A stretch of DNA of 43,855 bases from positions 1 through 43,855 of the forward strand of contig NZ_JAHLPS010000024.1 of assembly GCF_018918055.1 (NCBI RefSeq). The letters are read 5' to 3'. Positions 8,768 to 19,240 of the stretch are shown here, piece after piece. The translations under genes and the position numbers were made by a program. Positions within the stretch are counted from its first letter, which is position 1, and every line of letters begins with the position of its first letter. The notes under the pieces were generated by a model that ran no database searches, was not told the DNA's origin, and saw only the letters and a program-made list of their open reading frames with translations. This DNA is from Caproiciproducens sp. MSJ-32. Its GTDB lineage: Bacteria > Bacillota > Clostridia > Clostridiales > Clostridiaceae.

Positions 8768-8933
8768 AAAAATGAGAATGGAAAATGAATAATAAAAATA
8801 TATAATTACTTTAATTTCTTAATTATACTTAGCAAATTGATGATATTTAGAAGTGAAGTAAGAAAATAGAACTAAAACTATTAAAAATGAAAAAATTACA
8901 TATATTATAGATTAAAATGGGCAAATACAAGAT

Positions 8934-8962
8934 TTTAAATTATTTTTTTATAGGACTATAAT
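8934..8962 (+). promoter_or_regulatory. Probable promoter of the ATP synthase operon
   Basis: A consensus -10 TATAAT lies at 8957-8962, with a weak -35 TTTAAA 17 bases upstream (8934-8939). It is about 28 bases before atpI and nothing better is seen in the 253-base spacer. Confidence 0.45.
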
Positions 8963-8989
8963 AACATAAGTTGAATGGGGTGTAGATAG

Positions 8990-9352
8990 ATGAGTAAGGA
9001 AATGAATAACTTATTTAAAATAATGATAAAATATGATTTAATAGGAGGATTTTTTCTTACAACAATTCTATCTATAGTGGTGAATATAAAATTTTCTATT
9101 ATTTTTTTATTTGGAGATTTAGTATCTTTGATAAATGCAGTATCTAGCGGTATTTTACTAGAATATGCTTTGAAAAAGGGTAAAGGTGTATTTCTTTTTA
9201 TTACTTACATAATAAGAATATTGATAATAGTAATTCTTGCAATCCCTTTTTTAAATAATCTTATGGAAATTATAGCTTATATATTAGGCTATATGCTTCA
9301 TTTTATTTTTCAAGTAATATATTGGATTAATGTTAGGAAGGAGGAGAGTTAA
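8990..9352 (+). CDS. atpI: ATP synthase protein I
   Basis: AtpI is a small integral membrane protein that assists c-ring assembly, and in some bacteria Mg2+ uptake, and is not part of the final enzyme. The 120 residues contain four hydrophobic segments (about 14-30, 33-48, 63-83, 86-108). Identification rests on size, topology and its place as first gene of the atp operon; the family is poorly conserved. The stop codon TAA is immediately followed by the TTG start of atpB, so translation is probably coupled. Confidence 0.8.
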   Translation: MSKEMNNLFKIMIKYDLIGGFFLTTILSIVVNIKFSIIFLFGDLVSLINAVSSGILLEYALKKGKGVFLFITYIIRILIIVILAIPFLNNLMEIIAYILGYMLHFIFQVIYWINVRKEES

Positions 9353-10054
9353 TTGGAACAGTTGGAGCCTATATGGTCATTTTCTCTTGGTCCTATAACT
9401 ATTGATATTGTTCCTGAAATAATAATACAATGGGCTATTATGCTAGTTATAATTTTACTTGCTTTATGGACAACTAGAGATTTAAAAATTAAGCCAGGCA
9501 AAAAGCAAGCTGTTGTAGAATTATTATATGAAAAGTTAAAAGATGTATTAGTTGCAAATATGGGAGAAAAAAATATAGAACTAATGCCATTCATAGGAAC
9601 ATTATTTATTTTCTTATTAATAATGAATCTTATGGGACTAACAGGCTTGCCTGTACCAACTAAAAATTTTAGTGTTACAGTTGGAATGGGGCTAATAACA
9701 TTCTTTATAGTGCAATATTATCCAATAAAAAAATATGGATTAAAAGAATATTTTGCGGCTTACAAAAAACCAACATGGATAATTACACCAATTAATATAT
9801 TAGAAAGAATAATGCTCCCTGTATCATTGGCACTAAGACTATTTGGTAATATACTAGCAGCTACTTTTTTAGTGGAGTTAGTTTATGAAGCTTTACACAA
9901 AGTAAGTTTCTTTGCTCAGCTAGTAATACCAGTACCATTACATGCATATTTTGATATATTTGATGGAGCTATTCAGACAGTTATTTTTGTTATGCTTACA
10001 ATGATAAATATTAAAATAACAGCAGAACATTCAAATCCAGAAGAAGAACATTAA
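9353..10054 (+). CDS. atpB: ATP synthase Fo subunit a
   Basis: Subunit a forms the ion half-channels beside the c-ring in the membrane. It has 233 residues with about five to six hydrophobic segments. The essential arginine is in the conserved helix SLALRLFGNILAATFL; the downstream GAIQTVIFVMLTMINIKI helix is also typical. The TTG start at 9353 directly abuts the atpI stop and has GGAGGAGAG upstream inside the atpI end. It is the second gene of the complete operon atpIBEFHAGDC. Confidence 0.93.
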   Translation: MEQLEPIWSFSLGPITIDIVPEIIIQWAIMLVIILLALWTTRDLKIKPGKKQAVVELLYEKLKDVLVANMGEKNIELMPFIGTLFIFLLIMNLMGLTGLPVPTKNFSVTVGMGLITFFIVQYYPIKKYGLKEYFAAYKKPTWIITPINILERIMLPVSLALRLFGNILAATFLVELVYEALHKVSFFAQLVIPVPLHAYFDIFDGAIQTVIFVMLTMINIKITAEHSNPEEEH

Positions 10055-10088
10055 AGAAAAAATTTATTTTTAAAGGAGGAATTTATTT

Positions 10089-10313
10089 ATGGAAATGAGA
10101 GCACTTGGAGCAGCAATAGCAGTATTAGTAGGTATAGGAGCTGCAATTGGAATTGGAAATGCAACAGCAAAAGCAGTGGAGGGAATAGCGAGACAACCAG
10201 AAGCTAGTGGTAAGATAACTACAGCTTTAATGCTAGGTTCAGCTTTTGCAGAAGCAACAGCTATTTATGGATTATTAGTTTCAATACTTTTAATATTTGT
10301 AGGTATAAAATAA
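10089..10313 (+). CDS. atpE: ATP synthase Fo subunit c
   Basis: This 74-residue proteolipid forms the rotor ring: two transmembrane helices (about 7-27 and 46-71) joined by the polar loop ARQPEASGK. The ion-carrying carboxylate is Glu55 in [12 protein letters not shown]. The positions that hold Gln (helix 1) and Ser (after the Glu) in Na+-type rings are Ile22 and Ala56 here, which favours H+ coupling (inference from Ilyobacter-type rings). A strong AAAGGAGG site fits the need for many copies. Confidence 0.95.
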   Translation: MEMRALGAAIAVLVGIGAAIGIGNATAKAVEGIARQPEASGKITTALMLGSAFAEATAIYGLLVSILLIFVGIK

Positions 10314-10354
10314 ATGGTAAAAATAAATGATAATTATAGAAGGGAGCAGCAAAT

Positions 10355-10837
10355 ATGAGTATAAACCTAAGCACCCTTATAGCAACAATAATTAACTTTG
10401 TGATTTTATATTTAATACTTAAAAAGTTTTTCTTTGCAAAAATTGCTACAATTATTGAAGAGAGAGAGGAATTAATAAACGAAAAATTAGATAATGCTGA
10501 AGAAGAAATTACAAAGGCTAGAATACTTGCTATAGAGAATGAGAAAATTCTAAAGAAAGCTAGAGAAGAAGGTAAGTTGATAACTCAACAAGAAAAGGCT
10601 AAAGCTGATAAAATATATCATGAAATAATAGAAGAAGCAAATGAAGAAGCTAAGGTTATAATTTCAAGAGCTAGAAAGGAAATAGCTAGAGAAAGAGAAA
10701 AAGCAGAAGCTCAGTTAAAAACTCAAGTGGTAGATTTAGCTATGGAATTAGCTGAAAAGATTATTGAAAAAAATGTAGATGAAGACAAGAATAGAGAACT
10801 TATTGAGGATTTCATAAAAAAGGTAGGTAATTCATAA
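10355..10837 (+). CDS. atpF: ATP synthase Fo subunit b
   Basis: Subunit b is the peripheral stalk that holds F1 still against the rotor. The 160 residues have one N-terminal transmembrane helix (about 6-28), followed by a long charged, heptad-rich helix (about 35-145) forming the coiled-coil dimer. Only one b gene is present in the operon. The final A of its stop codon TAA is the first base of the atpH ATG, a one-base overlap showing translational coupling. Confidence 0.93.
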   Translation: MSINLSTLIATIINFVILYLILKKFFFAKIATIIEEREELINEKLDNAEEEITKARILAIENEKILKKAREEGKLITQQEKAKADKIYHEIIEEANEEAKVIISRARKEIAREREKAEAQLKTQVVDLAMELAEKIIEKNVDEDKNRELIEDFIKKVGNS

Positions 10838-11376
10838 TGTATGAATATTTAGACCGTAGATATGCTTTAGCCCTTTATGATATAGCAGAAAAAAAAGGCA
10901 ATGTGGACAAGTATATCCAAGACCTAAAAGAAATAAATAATCTTATTGAAAATAATAAAGAACTTAAAGAAGTAATTAAACATCCACAAATAAGTACAAA
11001 ACAAAAGAAAAAAACCTTTATTAGTATTTTTAAAGGCAAAATAGATGAGGAATTATTGACATTTTTACTATTATTGATAGAAAAGGATAGAATACTTTTC
11101 TTAAAAGAAAAAATTATTCAATTAGAAAAAATACAGTTAGAAAGAAAAAATACTATTAAAGGAATAGTAAAAACAACTATCCCTCTTACTGATAATGAAA
11201 GAAAGGAATTAATAGCCAAATTAGAAGCAAAATATAATAAGAGTATTATACTAGAAGAAATAATTGATCCTAGTATATTAGGAGGAATTTATTTAAGAAT
11301 TGATAATGATGTAATTGATGGAACAGTTAGATCTAAATTAAATGGAATAAAGCAATTAGTTACAAGAAGAGAATAG
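10837..11376 (+). CDS. atpH: ATP synthase F1 subunit delta
   Basis: Delta (OSCP) connects the top of the F1 hexamer to the b stalk. The 179 residues show the OSCP pattern: [15 protein letters not shown] near the N-terminus, and [27 protein letters not shown] at the C-terminus, the conserved signature. It overlaps atpF by one base and ends ten bases before atpA. Confidence 0.93.
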   Translation: MYEYLDRRYALALYDIAEKKGNVDKYIQDLKEINNLIENNKELKEVIKHPQISTKQKKKTFISIFKGKIDEELLTFLLLLIEKDRILFLKEKIIQLEKIQLERKNTIKGIVKTTIPLTDNERKELIAKLEAKYNKSIILEEIIDPSILGGIYLRIDNDVIDGTVRSKLNGIKQLVTRRE

Positions 11377-11386
11377 AGGTGAGGAT

Positions 11387-12901
11387 ATGCATATTAATCC
11401 TGAAGAAATTACTTCCATTATTAGGAAAGAAATAAAAAGATATGAAGAAAAGGTTGAAACAGTAGATTCAGGAACAATTGTTCAAGTTGGTGATGGTATA
11501 GCAAGAGTTTATGGATTAGATGACTGTATGCAGGGGGAACTTTTAGAATTTCCTAACAATGTTTATGGAATGGCTCTAAATTTAGAACAAGATAATGTTG
11601 GTTGTGTTTTACTTGGACCAGAAGATGAAGTCAAGGAAGGAGATATAGTAAAAAGAACCAATAAGATTGTTGAAGTTCCTGTAGGAGAAGCCCTTCTTGG
11701 AAGAGTTGTAAATTCACTAGGTGAACCTATAGATGGTAAGGGGCCAATAAATAATTCAGGTTATAGACCTATAGAGGTACCAGCACCAAGTATTATAGAT
11801 AGAAGTTCAGTAAATGAACCATTACAAACAGGTATCAAGGCAATTGATTCTATGATACCTATTGGTAAAGGACAAAGAGAACTTATAATAGGCGATAGAC
11901 AAACAGGTAAAACTGCAATTGCAATAGATGCCATAATAAATCAAAAAGGAAAAGATGTAATATGTATTTACGTAGCAATAGGACAAAAGCAGTCAACTGT
12001 TGCGCATATAGTAAATACTTTAGATAAGGCTGGAGCACTAGACTATACAATAGTAGTAAGTGGTACAGCATCTGAATCTGCACCTCTACAATATTTGGCA
12101 CCATATGCGGGATGCAGTATGGGCGAATATTTTATGCATGATGGAAAAGACGTTTTAATAGTATATGACGATTTATCTAAACATGCGGTTGCTTATAGAA
12201 CAATGTCATTATTATTAAGAAGACCACCAGGTAGAGAAGCTTACCCAGGAGATGTTTTCTATATTCATTCAAGACTTTTAGAAAGAGCGGCAAAACTTTC
12301 AGAAGAAAATGGTGGAGGTTCCTTAACAGCTCTTCCTATAATAGAAACATTAGCAGGAGATGTTACTGCATATATACCAACTAATGTAATTTCAATAACA
12401 GATGGGCAAATATTTTTAGATGCAGATTTATTTAGATCAGGACAAAGGCCTGCGGTAAATGCTGGTATTTCCGTATCAAGAGTTGGAGGAAATGCTCAAA
12501 CAAAGGCTATGAAACAGGTATCAGGTACATTAAGACTTGAACTTGCTCAATATAGAGAGCTTGAAGCTTTTGCTCAATTTGGTTCAGATTTAGATAAGGA
12601 TTCTAAAAAAAGATTAGAAAAAGGTAAAAGATTAGTTGAAGTATTAAAACAAGATCAATATGAACCAATGCCAGTTGAAAAACAAATAGTTATTTTATAT
12701 GCAGCAGTTAATAATTTCTTATCAGATATAAAAGTAAGTGCTATAAGAAAATTTGAAGGAGAATTTTTAGAGTACCTGGATACATATTATAGAGATTTAC
12801 TAAAGAAAATAAGAAATGAAAAAGTATTGAATGATGAAATAAAATTGGAAATAGAAAAATCCATAATAGAATTTAAAAAGATATTCTTACAAGATGCATA
12901 G
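11387..12901 (+). CDS. atpA: ATP synthase F1 subunit alpha
   Basis: Alpha forms the hexamer with beta and carries non-catalytic nucleotide sites. It has 504 residues, normal length. The P-loop GDRQTGKT is at 169-176; the conserved segment [17 protein letters not shown] (about 355-371) includes the arginine finger region. AGGTGAGG precedes the ATG. It is in the middle of the operon, followed by atpG with a 34-base gap that holds a strong AGGAGGTG site. Confidence 0.97.
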   Translation: MHINPEEITSIIRKEIKRYEEKVETVDSGTIVQVGDGIARVYGLDDCMQGELLEFPNNVYGMALNLEQDNVGCVLLGPEDEVKEGDIVKRTNKIVEVPVGEALLGRVVNSLGEPIDGKGPINNSGYRPIEVPAPSIIDRSSVNEPLQTGIKAIDSMIPIGKGQRELIIGDRQTGKTAIAIDAIINQKGKDVICIYVAIGQKQSTVAHIVNTLDKAGALDYTIVVSGTASESAPLQYLAPYAGCSMGEYFMHDGKDVLIVYDDLSKHAVAYRTMSLLLRRPPGREAYPGDVFYIHSRLLERAAKLSEENGGGSLTALPIIETLAGDVTAYIPTNVISITDGQIFLDADLFRSGQRPAVNAGISVSRVGGNAQTKAMKQVSGTLRLELAQYRELEAFAQFGSDLDKDSKKRLEKGKRLVEVLKQDQYEPMPVEKQIVILYAAVNNFLSDIKVSAIRKFEGEFLEYLDTYYRDLLKKIRNEKVLNDEIKLEIEKSIIEFKKIFLQDA

Positions 12902-12935
12902 CTATTAGCTATGCAATTCTTTAGGAGGTGAAACC

Positions 12936-13793
12936 TTGGGAGCAGCAGGACTTATAGAAATTAAAAGAAGAATGAAGTCAGTAGAAAGTACAAGGAAAAT
13001 AACAAAAGCAATGAATATAGTGGCTACCTCTAAACTTAGAAAAGTAAGGAATGAACTAAATAAAAATGAAGATTATTATAATCTATCAAAGGAAATTTTA
13101 AAGAAAGTAGTAGCTTCACTTCCAGAAGATTATGAAAGTCCCTTCCTAAACAACCTTTCTAAGGATTTAACAGATAGTAAACTATATATAGTTATTAGCT
13201 CTGATACAGGATTTTGCGGAGGCTTTAACAGTAATATAATAAATACATTGAATGAATCTATTGAGAATAAGGACTCTACAAAATTTATTGTTGCAGGATT
13301 AAGAGGAATTCAGTATATGAAAAAGTGTGGTTTAAAAGCCCTTAAGGAATATATAGAAATACCAGATATCCCAACAACCAAGGAAGTAAGAGCTTTATAT
13401 GATGATGCTTTATTTATGTTTAAAAATAAAGAAGTATCAGAGGTTAATATAGTTTATACTGAATATAAATCTGCAGTTTCTCAAGAGATAAAAATAGAAA
13501 AAATATTTCCTGTTGATATAGAAAAAGAAGAACAAGAGGAGATAATTCTTGAGCCTGATTTAGAAAAAGTATTGAATTCCAGCTTAGACAATTATATAAA
13601 AAGTAAAATAAGAAGAGCCATGCTTCATTCAAAAGCAAGTGAACAAAATGCACGAATGAAAACTATGGATTCCTCAACAGATAATGCAAATGATATATTA
13701 AAAGCATTAACTATTAATTATAACAGAATAAGACAGGGAATGATAACTCAGGAAATATCAGAAATCGTGGGAGGAGCAGAAGCACTAAAATAG
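12936..13793 (+). CDS. atpG: ATP synthase F1 subunit gamma
   Basis: Gamma is the central rotor shaft. The 285 residues have the long N-terminal helix (GLIEIKRRMKSVESTRKITKAM, with the motif TRKITKAMNIVATSKLRK) and the conserved C-terminal helix MKTMDSSTDNANDILKALTI...RQGMITQEISEIVGGAEAL. The start is TTG at 12936, eight bases after AGGAGGTG. Eighteen bases separate its end region from the atpD start, with a further GAGGAGG site. Confidence 0.95.
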   Translation: MGAAGLIEIKRRMKSVESTRKITKAMNIVATSKLRKVRNELNKNEDYYNLSKEILKKVVASLPEDYESPFLNNLSKDLTDSKLYIVISSDTGFCGGFNSNIINTLNESIENKDSTKFIVAGLRGIQYMKKCGLKALKEYIEIPDIPTTKEVRALYDDALFMFKNKEVSEVNIVYTEYKSAVSQEIKIEKIFPVDIEKEEQEEIILEPDLEKVLNSSLDNYIKSKIRRAMLHSKASEQNARMKTMDSSTDNANDILKALTINYNRIRQGMITQEISEIVGGAEALK

Positions 13794-13796
13794 TGA

Positions 13797-15197
<1,401 letters not shown>

Positions 15198-15212
15198 TAG
15201 GAGATGAAAATA

Positions 15213-15611
15213 ATGAGTAATACTTTTACTGTAAATATTATATCTCCTGGAAAAGAACCTTTTGTAGCAGAGATAGAAAGTTTAAAAACAGTTTCTGAGG
15301 ATGGTGAATTTGAATTTTTAGCAAACCATGCAGCAATAATAATTAGTACAATTCCTACAACTACCGTTATAAGAACTGGGGAGAAAAGAGAAAAATTTTT
15401 CACGTCTTTTGGAATAATATATTTTAAAGATAATGTATTAAAATTTTGCTGTGATGCCTTTGAAAAAGCTTCTGAAATAGATCCAATAAGAGCAGAAACT
15501 TCTAAAAAGAGAGCAGAAGAAAGAATTAATAAAGGAACTAACATTGATATAGAAAGAGCTAAAAGGGCTCTTGCAAGAGCAAATGCAAGACTTAATACAA
15601 TTGAAGGATGA
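15213..15611 (+). CDS. atpC: ATP synthase F1 subunit epsilon
   Basis: Epsilon is part of the rotor foot and inhibits ATP hydrolysis. From the ATG at 15213 it has 132 residues; an ATG at 15204 would overlap the AGGAG site, so the later one is chosen. The N-terminal beta domain (about 1-85, with SEDGEFEFLANHAAIIISTIPTT) and the C-terminal helical hairpin ending RAKRALARANARL are both recognisable. It closes the operon, and the terminator at 15638-15668 follows. Confidence 0.93.
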   Translation: MSNTFTVNIISPGKEPFVAEIESLKTVSEDGEFEFLANHAAIIISTIPTTTVIRTGEKREKFFTSFGIIYFKDNVLKFCCDAFEKASEIDPIRAETSKKRAEERINKGTNIDIERAKRALARANARLNTIEG

Positions 15612-15612
15612 G

Positions 15613-15716
15613 AATTGACAATTTGGAATAGAATTTTAAGGTACGAGTTTAAATGCTCGTACCTTTTTACTTTTATCTTAGAAAAATTGTCTGTTTTCCA
15701 TTTATAATTGTCAATT
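15613..15716. repeat. Inverted repeat pair bracketing the atp terminator
   Basis: AATTGACAATT (15613-15623) and its exact reverse complement AATTGTCAATT (15706-15716) flank about 80 bases that contain the atp operon terminator. The arrangement looks like a small MITE-like intergenic repeat. Related arms occur near 7457. Confidence 0.55.
15638..15668 (+). terminator. Rho-independent terminator of the atp operon
   Basis: AGGTACGAG and CTCGTACCT form a strong stem followed by five T. Confidence 0.92.
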
Positions 15717-15839
15717 ATAATAGATTTTTGACATTTATTCACAAATTTCAACTTACTAAATATATTATATTATAGCTGCTTTTATTGAATAAAAAAAATT
15801 AATAGGACAATAATTAAAAAAAGAAAGGCAGGGAAGTAG

Positions 15840-16478
15840 ATGAGAAAATTATTAATTTTAATTTCTTCTATTGTTATTTCTTTTTTAATTATTGGAGCTA
15901 TACCTAAAAAAAATAAAAGTATAGATGAATTTAATTTATTAGCAACTGGACTAATAGAGATAAATAATTTTTTAGAAAATGGGGTTAGGGTTGAATATAA
16001 TACAAAAAATAAGCTTAGTCAGGAATATTATTTTATCAAAAATAATTTTATTAAAATCTTTGGAGAAAAAATAGAAGTTTCAGAGAATAGCATTGAATAT
16101 ATAGATGCTTATAAAAATGTAAAAGCATTATTTTGGACTAATAATGATACAAGCTATATTAGAATTGATTATTTTAATAATGATGAAAATATTGAAATTA
16201 TGGAAATAAGAAATATTTTGGAAGAAATTATAAATTATAAAAAAGAAAAAGTGAAATATTTTGACTTTATAAAGCTAAAAATAATAGAAGAAGAGAAAGA
16301 TGATACAAAAAAAATCATAAGGAATTATATAAAAGACAAGGAGTTTTTAAAAGTAAAAAATGGAATTATAGGGAAGGGAATACTAAAAGATAATACTAAA
16401 ATTAATGTTGGTTATATGCAATATACCACAGGAGAATATTTAATTATAGGAACACCGGTTATATTCGTAACATACTAA
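15840..16478 (+). CDS. YwmB-like (DUF1779) exported protein
   Basis: A 212-residue protein with an N-terminal signal or anchor (about 1-21: KLLILISSIVISFLIIGAI). The remainder is soluble and probably extracytoplasmic. Sequence identity to a family is not obvious to me. The place between the atp operon and murA-spoIID-spoIIQ matches ywmB in Bacillus subtilis, and the length and signal anchor fit that family (TATA-box-like fold, function unknown). The C-terminal TTGEYLIIGTPVIFVTY is a candidate family signature. The next gene, murA, begins 21 bases later, so the two are probably cotranscribed. Confidence 0.65.
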   Translation: MRKLLILISSIVISFLIIGAIPKKNKSIDEFNLLATGLIEINNFLENGVRVEYNTKNKLSQEYYFIKNNFIKIFGEKIEVSENSIEYIDAYKNVKALFWTNNDTSYIRIDYFNNDENIEIMEIRNILEEIINYKKEKVKYFDFIKLKIIEEEKDDTKKIIRNYIKDKEFLKVKNGIIGKGILKDNTKINVGYMQYTTGEYLIIGTPVIFVTY

Positions 16479-16499
16479 TAATTCATTGTGGAGGACAAT

Positions 16500-17762
16500 A
16501 TGGAAAAAATTATAGTTGAGGGTGGTAATAAATTAAGTGGAGAAGTAAATATAAGTTTAGCTAAAAATTCTATTTTACCAATAATGGTAGCTAGTATTTT
16601 AAGTTATAATGATATAATTATTAAAGAAGCACCAGATTTAGAAGATGTAATAGTATTAACTAATTTATTATCAGAAATGAATTGTACCATTAAAAAAGAT
16701 AATGGAGATTTAATAATAAATACTAGCAATATTAAATTAGGAGATCTGAATAGTGAATTAATAAGAAAGATGAGAGCATCTTTTCTAATTATGGGTCCAA
16801 TGTTGTCAAGATTTGGAAAATGCAAAATATCTATGCCAGGAGGATGCAATATAGGTACACGCCCAATTGATTTACATTTAAAAGGATTTAGGCTCTTAGG
16901 AGCAGAGATAGAAATTGGACATGGTTTTGTTGAAGCAAAGGCAGAAAAATTAATTGGCAATAGAATATATTTAGATTTTCCATCAGTAGGTGCAACTGAA
17001 AATATATTAATGGCCTCTGTTTTTGCCCAAGGCACTACAATAATAGAAAATGCTGCAGAAGAACCTGAAATATGGGATTTAGCAAATTTTTTAAATTCAA
17101 TGGGTGCCAAGATAAGTGGCGCAGGTACTGGAAAAATAACAATTGAAGGTATAAAACCAGGTTCTTTAACAGGAACAACTTATAGGGCTATTTATGATAG
17201 AGTTGAAGCAGGAACCTTTATGGTTGCTGCAGCAATAACTAATAGTAAAATAATAATCAATGGAGCTAATGAAGAGCACTTGAGACCAACTATAGAAAAA
17301 TTAAAGGAATGTGGAGTTAAATTTTCTAATATTGGAGAGAATAGAATTCTAGTTGATGGAACAGGGCATAAAAACCCTGTGGATATTAAGACTATGCCTT
17401 ATCCAGGTTTTCCAACTGATATGCAGGCTCAAATGATGACATTATTATCTGTAATAAGAGGGTCAAGTATAGTAACTGAAACAGTATTTGAAAATAGATT
17501 TATGCATGTTGCAGAACTTGTAATAATGGGAGCTAATATTAAAATAGATGGAAGAACTGCAATTATTGAAGGTGTTGATTCTCTGACAGGATGTGAAGTT
17601 AAAGCTACAGATTTAAGAGCAGGTGCAGCTATGATATTAGCAGGTTTGGTAGCAAAAGGCACTACTGAAATAAGTGATATATATCATATTGATAGAGGTT
17701 ATGTGGATATAGAAGAGAAATTTAGAAAATTGGGAGCTAATATATATAGGGTTAATAATTAA
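16500..17762 (+). CDS. murA: UDP-N-acetylglucosamine 1-carboxyvinyltransferase
   Basis: MurA transfers enolpyruvate from PEP to UDP-GlcNAc, the first committed step of peptidoglycan synthesis. From the ATG at 16500 (behind GGAGG; a GTG at 16488 is less likely) it has 420 residues. The catalytic loop PGGCNIGTRPIDLH contains Cys116, so the enzyme is of the fosfomycin-sensitive type (Cys rather than Asp). LRAGAAMILAGLVAKGTTEI near the C-terminus is typical. The order ywmB-murA-spoIID is as in Bacillus. Confidence 0.96.
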   Translation: MEKIIVEGGNKLSGEVNISLAKNSILPIMVASILSYNDIIIKEAPDLEDVIVLTNLLSEMNCTIKKDNGDLIINTSNIKLGDLNSELIRKMRASFLIMGPMLSRFGKCKISMPGGCNIGTRPIDLHLKGFRLLGAEIEIGHGFVEAKAEKLIGNRIYLDFPSVGATENILMASVFAQGTTIIENAAEEPEIWDLANFLNSMGAKISGAGTGKITIEGIKPGSLTGTTYRAIYDRVEAGTFMVAAAITNSKIIINGANEEHLRPTIEKLKECGVKFSNIGENRILVDGTGHKNPVDIKTMPYPGFPTDMQAQMMTLLSVIRGSSIVTETVFENRFMHVAELVIMGANIKIDGRTAIIEGVDSLTGCEVKATDLRAGAAMILAGLVAKGTTEISDIYHIDRGYVDIEEKFRKLGANIYRVNN

Positions 17763-17778
17763 ATATATCCATATAATA

Positions 17779-17807
17779 AAAAACTTAGATTTATTCTAAG
17801 TTTTTTA
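17779..17807 (+). terminator. Rho-independent terminator after murA
   Basis: AAAAACTTAGA/TCTAAGTTTTT with a TTTAT loop runs into T residues. Confidence 0.8.
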
Positions 17808-17844
17808 TTGTGGAAATAACTTTACATAAAAATAGGAAAATAAA

Positions 17845-17872
17845 GTATAATTAAGCAAAAAATACATATAAT
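17845..17872 (+). promoter_or_regulatory. Candidate sigma-E promoter of spoIID
   Basis: GTATAAT (17845-17851) and CATATAAT (17865-17872) are 13 bases apart and resemble the mother-cell sigma-E pattern (KMATATT, 13-14, CATAYAHT), which is expected for spoIID. The -35 has two mismatches. Confidence 0.4.
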
Positions 17873-17917
17873 TAAATATACTAAAAGCAAAAATAAAATT
17901 AGCTTAAGGAGAATATT

Positions 17918-18961
17918 ATGAAAAAGAAGTTTATTAATATTAATAAAAATTTATCTTCCCTTATAGTTTTTAGCACATTAGTATTAATACTTATGATTAT
18001 TATTCCAATCATTATAATTAAGCCAGCTGTTATAGCAGCAAATGCCCAAAATATTGAAGAAGAGCAAGAAGCGAATTCTCAAGAAAGTAATTTAATATCA
18101 ATAGATGGAAATGAAATAGTAAAAGTGCATATTACAGAAAGTAATGAAATAAAAGAAGTTGCGTTAGAGGAATATGTTAAAAGTGTTGTTTCAGGAGAAA
18201 TGCCTGTTAGCTTTAATATGGAAGCATTAAAGGCACAAGCTGTTGCTGCGAGAACTTTTGCTGTAGCCAAAATGCTAAATCCTTGTCCTAATGCAAATGG
18301 TGGAAATGTATGTGATACAACTCATTGTCAGGTATATATAGCCCAAGAAAAGAGAATTGAAAAATGGGGAGAAGCTGGTGAGGAATATTGGAATAAGATT
18401 TCAACTGCTGTGGAAGAAACTAGGGGAGAAGTTTTAACTTATAATAATGAATTAGTAAAATATCCTCAATTTTTTTCTACAAGTTCTGGAATGACAGAAA
18501 ATGCAATAGATGTATTTTCAGGAGATATTCCATATTTAGTATCAAAAGAAAGTAAGGGGGAAGAAATAGCTCCTAAGTATAGGACTGAATTTTCCTTTAA
18601 TGTTGATGAATTTGTATCAAAAATTAATTATAAATATCCAGATGCAGGTCTTGAAGCTGCCAATATAAATAGAGATATAGAAATATTAAGCAGAAGTGAA
18701 GCTGGGGGAGTTAAAGAAATAAGAGTAGGAAAAAAGGTTATTAAGGGATTAGATTTTAGATTAACTCTGGGATTAAGTTCAGCAAATTTTGAATTTATAT
18801 TAACTGGAAATGAAATTTTGTTTAAATGCAAAGGATATGGCCATGGTGTTGGTATGAGTCAATGGGGAGCTAATGTGATGGCTGGTGAAGGAAAAAGTTA
18901 TGATGAGATACTTAAACATTATTATACAGGAGTAGATATAAAAGATCTTAAATTCAATTAA
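17918..18961 (+). CDS. spoIID: Stage II sporulation protein D, peptidoglycan lytic transglycosylase
   Basis: SpoIID cuts denuded glycan strands at the mother-cell membrane during engulfment. It has 347 residues, with an N-terminal anchor at about 15-40. The SpoIID/LytB domain shows VVSGEMPVSFNMEALKAQAV with catalytic Glu94, the Cys/His region NVCDTTHCQVY, and the C-terminal GHGVGMSQWGANVMA motif. These are typical of the family. A GGAG site precedes the ATG. A candidate sigma-E promoter lies upstream. It is followed by spoIIQ, as in Bacillus, with a terminator between them. Confidence 0.95.
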   Translation: MKKKFININKNLSSLIVFSTLVLILMIIIPIIIIKPAVIAANAQNIEEEQEANSQESNLISIDGNEIVKVHITESNEIKEVALEEYVKSVVSGEMPVSFNMEALKAQAVAARTFAVAKMLNPCPNANGGNVCDTTHCQVYIAQEKRIEKWGEAGEEYWNKISTAVEETRGEVLTYNNELVKYPQFFSTSSGMTENAIDVFSGDIPYLVSKESKGEEIAPKYRTEFSFNVDEFVSKINYKYPDAGLEAANINRDIEILSRSEAGGVKEIRVGKKVIKGLDFRLTLGLSSANFEFILTGNEILFKCKGYGHGVGMSQWGANVMAGEGKSYDEILKHYYTGVDIKDLKFN

Positions 18962-19003
18962 TATGTGAATAGATTTTAATATATTGAATAATTTAATTAG
19001 AGG

Positions 19004-19036
19004 TGGAACTGTTATTAAGCAGTTCCATTTTTATTT
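19004..19036 (+). terminator. Rho-independent terminator after spoIID
   Basis: TGGAACTG (19004-19011) pairs with CAGTTCCA (19020-19027), followed by T-rich sequence. The rest of the 279-base spacer up to spoIIQ shows no clear further feature. Confidence 0.8.
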
Positions 19037-19240
19037 TATATTATTTTTTACTAATTAAATTATAAGAATAATAGCAAATTATGAATAATTTTTTATATTT
19101 GGACAAGAATTAAAATGTAATCGTTAAAAATTTGATTAATTTACTTGTGTTAAATTTTGTAGAAAATTGCTGAAAACAATTTTTTTCTTGATTGAATTAA
19201 TTTGGTATAAAGGGCAAGAATACAAGAAGGAGGTGTTGAT

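Noticed and set aside
16604-17110. Minus-strand frame of 168 codons opposite murA
   Set aside because: Shadow of murA with no start signal or recognisable product.
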